From positions 216,001 to 280,000 of the forward strand of contig JACEFZ010013531.1 in assembly GCA_014155875.1 (NCBI GenBank): a stretch of 64,000 bases of DNA, given 5' to 3'. Made by a program: the position numbers and the translations under genes. The notes beneath the pieces are model-generated. The model saw only the letters and a list, made by a program, of their open reading frames with translations. It was not told where the DNA came from and did not search any database. The stretch comes from Cepaea nemoralis. Its lineage: Eukaryota > Mollusca > Gastropoda > Stylommatophora > Helicidae. Below, piece after piece: positions 19,207-29,353 of the stretch. Positions within the stretch are counted from its first letter, which is position 1. Each line of letters starts with the position of its first letter.

Positions 19207-19256
19207 AGAGAGTAGTCCATCTCACTCTCCTCCACCATGAGTTAAATCCAGATAAT

Positions 19257-22200
19257 TCATTCCTCTTCTTCAGGAGCTGGGTGTCTTGACAAGAAATCCG
19301 CTCCAACATTCTCCTTCCCAGGAATGTACTCTACTGTGAAATTATACGGTTGAAGTAACAACGACCACCGCATCAAACGTGCGTTGAGCTTCTGAGAAGT
19401 AGCCAGGAACATCAGGGGCTGATGATCCGACTGAACCCGAAACTTAACTCCATACAAATATGGCTGAAATTTTTGCACTGCCCATACGAGGGACAAGCAT
19501 TCTCTCTCGACGGTTGAATAATTCCTCTCCGCCTGTAGAAGTTTCTTACTTGCGTATGCCACAGGTTTCAAAACCGAAGCATCGTCTTTTCCTTCCTGTA
19601 ACAAAGCGGCTCCAATTCCAATCCCACTCGCATCCGTTCTCAACACAAATGGTTTGGAAAGGTCAGGGAGCTGTAATACAGGTTTGCTGACCAAGGCCTC
19701 CTTTAACTGACTATAGGCATTCTCACATTCTGGTGTCCAAATGATTTGATCCGGGAATCCCTTTTTCAAGGTTTCGGTCAACGGAGCTCCCAGTTCCGTG
19801 AAATGTGGGATAAATTTGTGGTAGAACCCACACAACGAGAGAAAAGATCGCACATCCTTCTTCGTTTTTGGCCTTGGTGCATTTCTGATTTTCTCCAGGT
19901 TCTTCTCTTCTGGAACAATGTGTCCTGGAGTGATGGTGTGACCTAGAAATTCCAGAGTCTGGTAACCAATCATGCACTTGGTTGGACGAGCAGTAAGCCC
20001 TGCTTCCTTGAGCCTATTAAACACTCTCTCCAAGGATTGTAAGTGGTCATCCAGGCTGTCACTGGAAATCAGAATATCATCCATAAATGAGATGATGGAC
20101 GGATCCTGTAACGGATCTAGTAAAGTCCTCATCATGCGTGTAAACACACTAGGTGCATTGCTAAGTCCAAAGGGCATGACCTTAAATTCGTAGTGTCCAC
20201 TGGGTGTACTGAAAGCTAACAGTGGTCGAATCTCCGGTTTGACTGGTATCTGATAGTACCCCCGACTCAGATCCACCTTTGAAAAGTACCGAGCCTTATG
20301 GAGCCTAGCGAATAGCTGAGTTGGATTCGGCAAAGGTTCCACCTGAAACTGTGTATGACTGTTCAGCAGTCGGTAATCTATACACAACCTGTGTTCTCCA
20401 CTTGGTTTGCGTAACAAAACTACCCCCGCATTGTATGGGGATGTGGATGGTGCAATCACGTCATCCTCCAGCAATTTTTTTATTTCCTCCTCCAGGGCCT
20501 TTTCTTTAGAGAATGGCACTGGGTAAACCTTCTGACGAACCGGCTCCTGTGTGGTCAAAGTCATCTCAAACTCCACCAACCTCGTTCGTCCAGGTTTATC
20601 AGTCAGTATCTCCTTATGAGACTTGAGAACCTGGGTTATCCTTTCCCTCTCCTGGGAGGTCAGATCAGGGTTCACTTGTACATCCCTATAGGTTTCCTGG
20701 TGTACTAAGGGATATTCCCTGCCCTCGCTGGTTCCCACTTCTATCTCCACTGCAACTGCCATTGCCATGAGGTGAGCTGCCTTGTCTCCGGGTCTCTCTT
20801 CGTATTTCCGCAAGAGATTGATATGGAAAATCTTCGACTTTCCCCGGATCCGGATTTGATAGTTGGTTCTGGATATCACCCTTTCCACGGGAAATGGTCC
20901 TTGCCAACCTATCTCCAGTTTGTTGTTTCCCGTTGGGAGTAGCAACAAGACTTTATCTCCCACCTCTAGAGATCTTTCTTTAGACCTACGGTTGTAGTAA
21001 GCCGCATGTCTTTTCCTGGCCTTTTTCAAGTTTTGATTTGCCAGAGTCCATCCCTTGTGGAGTTTTTCTTTCAGTTCCTCCACGTATTGATAGGATGAGA
21101 TCACTTCTTCTGACGTCCCCTCTTCAGTCCAACTCCTCAACATGGCTTCCAACGGTCCTTTGCTTGGACGACCAAACAGCAACGTAGCGGGTGGTAGTCC
21201 TGTTGAGCCATGAGGAACTTCCCGATAGGCAAAGAGTGCTGCTGGGATATATTCATCCCACCTATCAGGTTTTTCCTGCGCTAATTTCCTGAGCATTGTC
21301 ATCAACGTGCCGTTGAAACGCTCTACTTGTCCATTGGCTTGAGGGTGGTAAGGGCTGGTATGTATGTGGTTAGAGTGAAACACCCTAAATACCTCCTCCA
21401 TGAGTTTTCCACAAAACTGAGATCCATTGTCCGTCAGAATTTGATCCGGAAAGCCTAATCTGGTAAAGGCCTCCATCAGTGCGTCCGCCACTCTTTTCGA
21501 GTCAATCGTGGTCAACGGTATAGCCTCACCCCACATTGTACAGCAATCCACCATTGTGAGTATATACATGTTCCTCTTCCTAGTCCTGGGAAGTGGACCC
21601 ACGATATCGATGGCTACCCTCTCGAAAGGAGAGTTCATGATGGGCATCTCACCCAACATCACCGGTGCTGTCCAGTGTTTCGGTGCCACCCTCTGGCACT
21701 CAGGGCATGACTTCACATACCGACGCACATCATCTGTCATTCCCGGCCAATAGTAGTGGCAGGAAATCCGCTGCATGGTGGCGGCAATACCCATGTGTCC
21801 ACTAAAGGAGATGGTATGCCCCATATGAAGAATCTGGGACCGATGAGCTTTCGGGACGACCAACTGACCGTATAGGTTGTCTCCCCTTCCTGCTCTCCTG
21901 TAGAGTATCCTATTCTTCATGTAGTACTGCCCCCGTCCTGGTGGATCAGCACTTTTCTGCAGCTTTTTGTAGCAAGGACGTAAAGTATCATCCTCACTCT
22001 GGGCAGTTCGTAGCTCCCCCGGCATTGGGTTAGTCACAATTGCGTCTGCCTCTTCCGTTTTCGCCTGAGAGCGAGTCTGCATTGCTCCCATATGAATAGG
22101 CTCCCTGGGCATTCCCAGAAAGACATACCGGCAACCTAGGATGACTGGAAAAATGGGATCGGTCAATACAGCGGCCTTGATGGTGCCGGTGACGTACCGT

Positions 22201-22637
22201 GACCGAATCTCCACATTAGCAATGGGCAACTTCATGACTACAGCACTCTTCTGTGCAGGCTGTATATCCAAGGTTTCACCTGTGAATTGTTCTGGATGTA
22301 CTAGATCCGCAGAAATCACGGCCTCCCCGTCCAGTCCTGTGTCGTATAAACACTCCACTTGACGACCGTTAACCTCTACCAATTCCACTACAGGTGGTTT
22401 TTCCTGGTCTGGAGTCTCTTCCTCGGTCCTCGACCTGTTCGGTGGGCTCCACCTTAGGTTTTCCTGAGCACACGACGAATTGAGTGTCTCCTGACTTTCC
22501 CCTGCAGTCAATAGCATTGTGCGTGTTTGACTTGCATTCGTTGCACCATTTCCCTGTCCTAGATTTTCTATTGTCGGACTTGAATGAGCTCTCCTGGTGG
22601 CGAGCTTCCTTGTTGACCTTGGCATTTTCCGTGACAA
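19257..22637 (-). CDS. pol: Pol polyprotein (PR-INT-RT-RNase H), LTR element 1
   Basis: Enzymatic polyprotein of the retrotransposon. Domains in order (residues of the 1126-residue open frame): protease with LYDTG (97-101); integrase with an H-H-C-C finger (about 272-315, ending SCPEC) and catalytic D344, D403, E439 (D-x35-E); GPF module (WQGPF, 578-582); RT with VDLSRGYY (D789) and FMDD (851-854); RNase H with D1002, E1044, D1071, D1114 and the end AEFLSR-like GADFLSRHP. Every catalytic residue I can place is present. The first Met (22637) overlaps gag by 269 nt and is probably not a start: pol lies +1 (equivalently -2) relative to gag, so expression likely uses frameshifting. The stop is 64 nt before the LTR. 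Integrase before RT is the Gmr1 arrangement. Confidence 0.95.
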   Translation of the reverse strand: MSRKMPRSTRKLATRRAHSSPTIENLGQGNGATNASQTRTMLLTAGESQETLNSSCAQENLRWSPPNRSRTEEETPDQEKPPVVELVEVNGRQVECLYDTGLDGEAVISADLVHPEQFTGETLDIQPAQKSAVVMKLPIANVEIRSRYVTGTIKAAVLTDPIFPVILGCRYVFLGMPREPIHMGAMQTRSQAKTEEADAIVTNPMPGELRTAQSEDDTLRPCYKKLQKSADPPGRGQYYMKNRILYRRAGRGDNLYGQLVVPKAHRSQILHMGHTISFSGHMGIAATMQRISCHYYWPGMTDDVRRYVKSCPECQRVAPKHWTAPVMLGEMPIMNSPFERVAIDIVGPLPRTRKRNMYILTMVDCCTMWGEAIPLTTIDSKRVADALMEAFTRLGFPDQILTDNGSQFCGKLMEEVFRVFHSNHIHTSPYHPQANGQVERFNGTLMTMLRKLAQEKPDRWDEYIPAALFAYREVPHGSTGLPPATLLFGRPSKGPLEAMLRSWTEEGTSEEVISSYQYVEELKEKLHKGWTLANQNLKKARKRHAAYYNRRSKERSLEVGDKVLLLLPTGNNKLEIGWQGPFPVERVISRTNYQIRIRGKSKIFHINLLRKYEERPGDKAAHLMAMAVAVEIEVGTSEGREYPLVHQETYRDVQVNPDLTSQERERITQVLKSHKEILTDKPGRTRLVEFEMTLTTQEPVRQKVYPVPFSKEKALEEEIKKLLEDDVIAPSTSPYNAGVVLLRKPSGEHRLCIDYRLLNSHTQFQVEPLPNPTQLFARLHKARYFSKVDLSRGYYQIPVKPEIRPLLAFSTPSGHYEFKVMPFGLSNAPSVFTRMMRTLLDPLQDPSIISFMDDILISSDSLDDHLQSLERVFNRLKEAGLTARPTKCMIGYQTLEFLGHTITPGHIVPEEKNLEKIRNAPRPKTKKDVRSFLSLCGFYHKFIPHFTELGAPLTETLKKGFPDQIIWTPECENAYSQLKEALVSKPVLQLPDLSKPFVLRTDASGIGIGAALLQEGKDDASVLKPVAYASKKLLQAERNYSTVERECLSLVWAVQKFQPYLYGVKFRVQSDHQPLMFLATSQKLNARLMRWSLLLQPYNFTVEYIPGKENVGADFLSRHPAPEEEE

Positions 22638-23841
22638 CCTCCTTGGAAGTCACTTGACATGCTGCAAAATGAGGGTTCTTAGCCTTCGATTTGCAGTCCC
22701 TCGTATTGTGAGAGGGTGACTTACAAATTGAACACCACTTCTCCGACCACGGTCGTTTAGGTGTAGAGCTTGAGGTGCTCTTGCTTCCCTCCTTCTTCTT
22801 CTCTGAATTATCCTCTGATTTTTGCACATAAGGTTCCCACTTTTTGGTTCCTGAGTTTTTGGCTTTCTTCTTGTCATGTTTCTCTTGACTTTTGGTGTTG
22901 GTTGAAAGGTTTTCCCCTACCTCCCCATGTACCTCGACGAACCGTTCTGCTAATTTATTCACGAGGTCAATACGTTCCGCTCCTTGTTCTCCCTGGAACG
23001 TCCTGAGAGGTTTAGACATTTGCTTCTTCAGCTGGTCGACCACCATGAGCTCTTCCAGACTCTCATAGTCATGTGCGAACCCAGCCAAATCCATCCACTT
23101 ATGGAGATAAGATTTAAGACGCAAACTGTAGGCGGCAAACAACTCTCCCGGTTCTCGTTTCGCTGCTCGAAATTTTTTCCGGTAGGTATGCGATGTAACC
23201 TCGAATCGTTTCAGCAGAGCCGTCTTTAACTCATCATAATTGTTCTCATGTCCTGGTGGCAGGCGAGTATAAACCTCGTATCCTGTCCCGCGTAATCCCT
23301 GGGATAGCTTAAGATTCCATTTGTTACGCTCCAGACCCATAGCAACTGACATAGCCTCGAAGCGTTGAAGGTATTGATCAATCTTCTCTTTGTCCTCCTC
23401 GTAGACCGCTAAAGGAAACTTCATAGCATGGTACCCATGTCCACCTACTGGTGTTGATCCTGGGATGGAGGAACCTCCAACTGCTCCCTCAGTTTCTCCA
23501 TTAGATTGACTCTTCAACTCGAGTTCCCTCATCCGGTACTCGTGCTCCCTTTTCTGTGCTTCCTGTTCAGCTTCTAATTTCCTAGCTGCTTGCTCAGCTT
23601 CAAATTTCCTAGCTGCTTGCTCAGCTTCCAATTTCCTAGCTGCTTGCTTAGCTTCCAATTTCTTAGCTGCTTGTTCCAACTCCATCCTTCTCAATTCCAG
23701 CTCGGCCTTTCGATCATCCCTTTCTGCTTGACGATACTCTCTCTCCACTTCCTGTATGTAATCCGTTAGAGCAGACCCCGCCAATCCCATTTCTTCCCCC
23801 CTTTCCTTTAATTCTAACGTGCTAAGTTTAGGGGTGGCCAT
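22369..23841 (-). CDS. gag: Gag polyprotein, LTR element 1
   Basis: Structural protein expected to form the particle and package RNA. I chose the ATG at 23839-23841 (MATPKLSTLELKERGEE), because the plus-strand element's gag also opens with a short MA- start before a related region; the frame itself stays open to 23910. An N-terminal coiled coil (about residues 25-105) is built from nine-residue repeats like KLEAEQAAR. Next is a capsid region with RFEAMSVAMGLE, KFRAAKREPGELFAAYSLRLKSY and LEELMVVDQLKKQM, which resembles the SCAN domain. The basic tail carries two CCHC knuckles, CSICKSPSHNTRDC and CNECKSNTHNAIDC. Gag ends after the overlap with pol. Confidence 0.92.
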   Translation of the reverse strand: MATPKLSTLELKERGEEMGLAGSALTDYIQEVEREYRQAERDDRKAELELRRMELEQAAKKLEAKQAARKLEAEQAARKFEAEQAARKLEAEQEAQKREHEYRMRELELKSQSNGETEGAVGGSSIPGSTPVGGHGYHAMKFPLAVYEEDKEKIDQYLQRFEAMSVAMGLERNKWNLKLSQGLRGTGYEVYTRLPPGHENNYDELKTALLKRFEVTSHTYRKKFRAAKREPGELFAAYSLRLKSYLHKWMDLAGFAHDYESLEELMVVDQLKKQMSKPLRTFQGEQGAERIDLVNKLAERFVEVHGEVGENLSTNTKSQEKHDKKKAKNSGTKKWEPYVQKSEDNSEKKKEGSKSTSSSTPKRPWSEKWCSICKSPSHNTRDCKSKAKNPHFAACQVTSKEVVTENAKVNKEARHQESSFKSDNRKSRTGKWCNECKSNTHNAIDCRGKSGDTQFVVCSGKPKVEPTEQVEDRGRDSRPGKTTCSGIGRG

Positions 23842-24084
23842 TATACAGAGAGGTAAGCTAGCAGGTCTAGTACAATATAACTGCAAATTACTATACCGAT
23901 ATATGAACAAGTACTATAAATCTCGATATTACCACACACAGTACATTCACTCAGTGACAAGAGTAGAATCAGGACCACAGACCTATGCAGACGTGTGAAG
24001 TGTGAACAGGTAAGATATTAATCCTAACCCCTATCCACATTCACTCTAGCTGGATTCTCCAAAATGATATCTCCCTCTTATAAC

Positions 24085-24264
24085 TAAGGATCCCGTGTCA
24101 AAAGACCCCGTTGTCAGAAGATCCCCCTGTCAAACGTTCCTGCTTGCAGGAGATCTCGCTGTCCAAGGATTCCGTTTACGGGAGATCCCGTTGTCCAAAG
24201 ATCACGTTTACGATAGATCCCGCTGTCCAAAGATCACGTTTACGAGAGATCCCACTGTCCAAAT
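24085..24264 (-). repeat. 32-bp tandem repeats in the leader of LTR element 1
   Basis: About five degenerate copies of a unit whose plus-strand form is agatcccgctgtccaaagat plus cacgtttacgag. The last unit runs directly into the primer-binding site, whose start (atcccggacgag) occupies the place of atcacgtttacgag, so the array and the site share a phase. Confidence 0.85.
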
Positions 24265-24282
24265 ATCCCGGACGAGCCCCCA
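24265..24282 (-). other. tRNA-Pro primer-binding site, LTR element 1
   Basis: On the minus strand TGGGGGCTCGTCCGGGAT lies four bases (TTAT) after the 5' LTR. This 18-mer is the classic complement of the tRNA-Pro 3' end used by many retroelements and retroviruses. Confidence 0.9.
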
Positions 24283-24286
24283 ATAA

Positions 24287-26452
24287 TGTCGTGTCCTCCT
24301 TTAAAGTGTCGTCCCTGGAGTGAGGAGATCCGACACCCACATTATAATATTATTTTTTTTTTCCCCTCAATATTCTGGAGAATCCACCAGCTTCCGTCCA
24401 ACACACTCCATCAGCCTATGGACACCATTTCCTATCACTCTCACACTGTCGTACTATGCCCCCTTCTCATACTTCCCCAACGCAACATACTCAACAACTC
24501 TTACTTCTAGAAATTAATAAAGATTAATTTATTAAAATAAAAGTGTAACGTGTATGAGACGTGTATGCGAAGAAAATGTGTGACGTGTTCTATAAAGTGT
24601 AGAGAATCTGACTCTCAGACATCAGATCAGTCCGCTGATCACAGCAAAGATAGACCACAGCACGTTACGTCAGAACAAGTACGTCTCACCCGTTGCCGGA
24701 ACCATCCTGCCGGATACTGCTTTGCTTCTGTAGACCTCTGGTAATCCCATTTCATGAACATGAGAAATAGACACCGGTGGTATGAACAGTTACTTATGGA
24801 CCGGATTCACTCTACACAATGTCCGTTCCTAATGTTCTCTAACCAACTGCACAAGTTCTTTTCTAGTGTTTACACAGTTAGTAAAGTTAAGTGTTAGTCG
24901 ACAGATCATCCTCGTTGCACATCGAACCATTCAGTCCGCAAGTGCTAATTACTAATGTTAATTGTTACTGTACTAACACTAGTTACTCTTAACCGGTTCT
25001 CGGTTCGTTACCACTGTTTAATGCTGTATGGTGCAACTGTAATCTTCACTATGTTGGGTGAATCAACCTCCCTCTAGCTTTTAATCACGTCTGTAAGCAA
25101 TCTTTATTGATTGCCGAACTGGTGTTCTTCCGACTGGGATTTTCTTCCTTCCCAAAACTTTATTGAGCTTCCTTGGATCTGGTAGGGAACCTAGGATAGA
25201 AACAACACACCTGGTGATAGTACTAGTTCATGATTCTTTCGGCTGAGTGTAAGCCTATCACCTTGCCTAATGATCGTTAGCTAACTAGACTTAGTCATAG
25301 AGCAGATTAGCTACCCACCTAGAGTCGAATCAGGTTATGACAAAGAAAAAATCAGCAAACAGAATGTGGAACCCCTCCCACAAGGGACACCTACGGGAAA
25401 TCCCAATTATCCCTCATTACTCAATTCTCAACTAGTAAAGCTTATCAACACTTCACTAATCTATTCTAGCTAACAGAGTCAAGTATCACTTCCCTACTCT
25501 AGCTAGTTTCCACTAACAGTGCTAATCATCACACTATAGTTTAACAAGGCTACTGCCTAAAGTAATTATAACGAATATATTATAATAGGTTATACCTTAA
25601 ATGGCACCACTGCAGTCCTATCAATCATATCTACATCTGCCATTATAGGCACGTGTAAAATTAAGTCACTAATTAACACACGGTAGATATTATTTCCACT
25701 AGGCGCTGCCGTGCCCTGGCACTCTGACTAAAGCATAATTTCAAGTCCTCCCTAGCTGGTCCCAACTAGAGTTTATATGGCAAACTACCAAAGTTGTCCA
25801 CGTGACTTTATCCTCTTCTCCCCCACACAGGTGTTATTTGGACATATCAACCATTTGCAAGGATCTATTTTTCCGGGCTTAAATCCTGTCAAAGTTGTCA
25901 GTAATTGTTAAGATTCTCAAAACAAGCCAGCGAATTTTATGACGACTTCCAACAAACAGTTGCAAATAACCCCGTCAAACTCTTCATGTTCCGGAAACCA
26001 AGAATTGACATATGTACTGTTTTCTCCCTACTAAGTACTTCCGTTTTACATCTGCCATTGTGATCTCACGGCTTCCATCTGCATTCAAATGTTGACAAAC
26101 TTGTCAATCTTCTGTTCCGTGGTGACAATATATGTGATTCTAACTGGTAATGAACTGCCAACTCGGTGTATCCCTTCCTTCTCACTCAACACCAAATGTG
26201 TAGATGGGCTGACCCCACTGCTTCCATTTACATTCAAATGTAGACAAACTAATGAAGGCGATGCCAGGACCTGTCACCATCAACACCGACCGTTCCAAAT
26301 CCGTTATAGATGTACACGTGCAGCTACAAATATTGTCCTGAGATTTTGACAACCGCGGTGTTTTTCCAGTTAGTAAAATAATGGTGCTGAAAATACACGC
26401 CAAGCAAACGTCGGGAATATTTATCTGTTTAACTCATGGCAATCTCGCGACA
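24287..26452 (-). repeat. 5' LTR of LTR element 1
   Basis: 2166 bp, nearly identical to 17026-19192. In the sense direction it holds the promoter; I cannot place a TATA box or start site with confidence. Confidence 0.95.
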
Positions 26453-26457
26453 CTGCT
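26453..26457. repeat. TSD of LTR element 1, right (ctgct)
   Basis: Matches 17021-17025. The following tcctcttcctcctcg continues the pyrimidine-rich target. Confidence 0.85.
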
Positions 26458-26747
26458 TCCTCTTCCTCCTCGTTGGTATTACTTAGATCGGCCCTTGCGT
26501 TGTATTTGTCTATGGCTTGGCCGAGTCGTGTTCACCTGTTAGTTAGTTAGTCAGTTAGTTAGTCGCAGTCCCAACTGGACGGCCAAGCCAGCCCTATTAT
26601 GCTCTGTTCCTGAGCCAGTGAATATCACACAACATGCTCCTCACCTTCCCATCGTCTGTTCACATGTAAACCAACACAAATGACTTCATATTATAATGAA
26701 GTAACATCCAAATTAGCCCATATATACACTGGTTAATCTAAAAGACG

Positions 26748-26960
26748 CCTCCTCCGTGGCTAAGAGGTTACGGATGCTTATGAGCCCGCTTACCCAAGTT
26801 CGAATCACAGCTGTGACTGATTTGGCAGCAGACCACGTCGCGCTGGTTTTAACGTGTTGGCATGGGAGCCGGTGGTTCAGAAAGCAATTGCAAACTACTG
26901 AACGTAAACTTGTCAAGACGCTAGTGTTGACAGAGGTGTCCTGTAAATAGGATATGCACA
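26748..26960 (+). mobile_element. SINE-A copy with clear tRNA-like head
   Basis: The head has ccgtggctaagaggttacgg (A-box-like) and aagttcgaatcac (B-box-like). Then come the core ttcagaaagcaattgcaaac and the 3' end gttgacagaggtgtcctgta, ggatatgca, with a (CA)n tail. The flank 26458-26747 includes a short (GTTA)n run and nothing else I can name. Confidence 0.82.
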
Positions 26961-27639
26961 CACACACAAATATATAAAAGACGTTTCTATTCTATGTGGG
27001 TATAATGTGGAGCGGTACTGCGTACAAATACCACAGGAATGATCATTCCATAAGGTGCTAAGACGGCCTCATTGCCTCACATCCATTGGCTGGATGTATA
27101 TGGGTGTGTTTGACTGTGTGTTTTAATGTTACATAAACGATCTGTTTGTTATGTTCGCAGATAACTCATGGTTAGTTGAAAGTTCTTTACGGACGTCACA
27201 ATCAACCCCATATTATTTTGGATCTTTGTGATTTACGTGGCAATTTGTACGTTCCCTAATTTGTCATCGCTTTCTGAACGACGACCCTCAAACCATTTGC
27301 ATCAACGCCAGGCGTTTGGCTTCCAAATTGACTCGGTATCATTGGGGAATTGTGAAACTGTCATAGACCACATCGTCGGCAACCCCGCGGTAGAAGCGGA
27401 GAAATACAATATTTAAAAATAAAAGCATACACTACTGCGTACTTCTATACCGTTCTGTAGAGGTGCTCTGTAGTCTCATTTTTATATTAATAACATATAT
27501 TCTTGATTTGCTGACAAGATAAATATGGTAATAATGGGTAAGATTTATATAGTTATAGGTAAAATTTGCTGACAAGACACAATCACAATCGCAGATTGGT
27601 AACCAAACAATAATCATAGAATATAGAGCATACAACTAC

Positions 27640-27780
27640 CACAGATTCCTACTTAAACAACACGCACAGAGCAGTGCATGCACAGCAATCACAGATTCCT
27701 ACTTAAACAACACGCACAGAGCAGTGCATGCACAGCAATCACAGATTCCTAACTAAACAACAAGCACAGAATATTTAACA
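27640..27780. repeat. 50-bp tandem duplication, about 2.7 copies
   Basis: Two almost perfect copies and a partial one of cacagattcctacttaaaca, acacgcacagagcagtgcat, gcacagcaat. It lies in the presumed intron just downstream of the C2 exon donor. The preceding 26961-27640 shows SINE-A-like scraps (near 27190, acgtcacaatcaacccc) and no gene. Confidence 0.92.
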
Positions 27781-27799
27781 TACAACAACAGATGCCTAC

Positions 27800-28010
27800 C
27801 TGACGAAAGGATCACAGGCATTGTCCACACCCTGAGTCCGGCTTTGCAGGTTCTTGGCTTTAATTAACGTCACCAACAGTTTCTCTGTTTCCCGTTCGTA
27901 CTCAGTGGCGAACCAAACTCTGCCGATGTGTTCTGGGGGAATGTCATAGTGGTCATCCTCATCGGCGACCTTGTACAGAGAGGGATCTATGCTTCCAAGG
28001 GCGTAGGCTC
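27800..28010 (-). CDS. Exon of a synaptotagmin-type C2-domain protein
   Basis: A 211-bp minus-strand exon. The acceptor is a pyrimidine-rich tract ending TATATTTTAG before the exon at 28010; the donor is CAG/GTAGGC at 27800/27799. The encoded part begins AYALGSIDPSLYKVADE, continues GRVWFATEYERETEKLL and VTLIKAKNLQSR, and ends DPFVR, the first strands and first calcium-loop region of a C2A domain. The spacing LYK...GR.WF..EYE.E.E.LLV.LIKA resembles synaptotagmin 15 from memory; that subfamily call is tentative. Entry is phase 1 and exit phase 2, so neighbouring exons are required. I found none in the window; the flanks are SINEs and other repeats, so introns must be long. Synaptotagmin-family proteins act in membrane trafficking. 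Confidence 0.8.
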
Positions 28011-28064
28011 CTAAAATATAAGGAGGGGCAACGTGGTTAATGTGAGAATAGCAATGTGATGTTT

Positions 28065-28300
28065 GCATATCCTTTACAGGACATCTCTGTCAACATCAGC
28101 ATCTTTCAGCTGATTGTTGATTTCTTGGCAAGATTACGCTCAGTAGTTTGCCATTGCTTTCTGAGCGGCCGGCTCACATACCCCGTAAGTTACCGACGCG
28201 ATTCGAACCACTGCTGATTCTCACCGTCGTCATGTTACTTACGAGAGTATACGAGATTACGGAGAAAAGTCGCTAACCTCTAGGCCAGGAAGCCGGCGAG
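28065..28300 (-). mobile_element. SINE-A copy inside the C2-gene intron
   Basis: On the plus strand it starts gcatatcctttacaggacat with caacatcagcatctttcagc, then ttgccattgctttctgagcg (core reversed), cgattcgaacc (B-box) and a head ending gctaacctctaggccaggaa. It ends about 55 bp upstream of the exon acceptor. Confidence 0.8.
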
Positions 28301-29285
28301 AATAGCAATACTATTTGAAAATTTACGTTATTAATGCAAATAGAGTCCTGTAGCAGGAATCTGCTTCTGAGTATATGAAGTGTAAGGACCGTCATATTTT
28401 GTAGCCCTGAGTTCACGGACATTAGGGTTTGTATCCCTCCTAGAGCGAACGTCTCCAACAGTATGTATCAATTGGTGTGCTGACTCCCTTCTGTGCAATG
28501 ACACAAGACTGTCAAATATTTTTTTTTTACGTTGTCTTCCTCTATCAACATGCTTCTATAAATCCATATCGTCAACGCCACCATTCCATAATTCGTATTC
28601 TCGCATATTGCGTTCGATTTGGCAACAGACTGCCTTGCTTTGGATTTCATAAAATTGTATTAGTGCCAACCGTTCAAAAAGCAATGACAGAATACTGTAC
28701 GTAAATTCGCTAAGCAATCGCAGACAGCAAAAAAAAAAAAAACGTGCTGGGGTTGACTGCGACGCCCTATAAAGGATATGCAACTGACTGTTTATTAACT
28801 GTCCAGGCATGATTCGCAGCCATACGTTAAAACTGTGTAATCTATGTATCTATGTAAAACTAAAAAGTGTTTACTTAATCCCCCCCCCCCCCTCTCCAAC
28901 GTCAAGGACTTATTTGTTATATATAATAAAGTGCCAAGTCGGCTAGCTTTAGTTATCATCCTTATCAACATTATGCGATCTACAAAAGCATGCATATATC
29001 AGTACATGAGCTAACACCGTTACCCGCCTCGACAAAAGGTCGTCAAGAATTTTCTTTCAATGTTTTCCTCTGTCTTTTCATCCACAATTCTTTCCAGCTG
29101 TCACAATATATCCCAGTTCCCCCCACCTCTTTGAAATGAAGCAAAAAATTATGACTGCCTCTTTATGAAGTTTGTGATACGTTGTTGCTGTGAGCTAGAC
29201 GCTTGTAACACATGTATATTACTCATTACAGTTTTTAAGAAATTGTTCAGCATTTTTTGTAAAGCCACGTCTCTGAGGTCTCCAG
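28301..29285. other. Intergenic or intronic; degenerate SINE-A at 28660-28790
   Basis: 28660-28790 retains aaccgttcaaaaagcaatga, a poly-A run and ggggttgactgcgacgccct, ggatatgcaac: a worn SINE-A on the plus strand. A C10 run lies near 28880. I see no coding sequence in the remainder. Confidence 0.55.
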
Positions 29286-29287
29286 AT

Positions 29288-29310
29288 ACACACACACACA
29301 CACACACACA

Positions 29311-29340
<30 letters not shown>
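29288..29340. repeat. (CA)n microsatellite
   Basis: Two CA runs separated by one imperfect unit, next to the proposed Helitron 5' end. Confidence 0.95.
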
Positions 29341-29345
<5 letters not shown>

Positions 29346-29353
29346 TATATATA

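Larger units (their letters stand above)
17026..26452 (-). mobile_element. LTR element 1: Gmr1-type Ty3/gypsy retrotransposon
   Basis: A complete element of about 9.4 kb on the minus strand: 5' LTR (24287-26452), primer-binding site, leader with tandem repeats, gag, pol, purine tract, 3' LTR (17026-19192), and a 5-bp TSD. Pol runs protease, integrase, RT, RNase H, so integrase is upstream of RT as in copia, while RT and the GPF integrase module are gypsy-like. This combination defines Gmr1-like elements. Two LTR differences and intact ORFs mark a very recent, perhaps active, insertion. It landed next to a (TTC)n tract. Confidence 0.95.
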
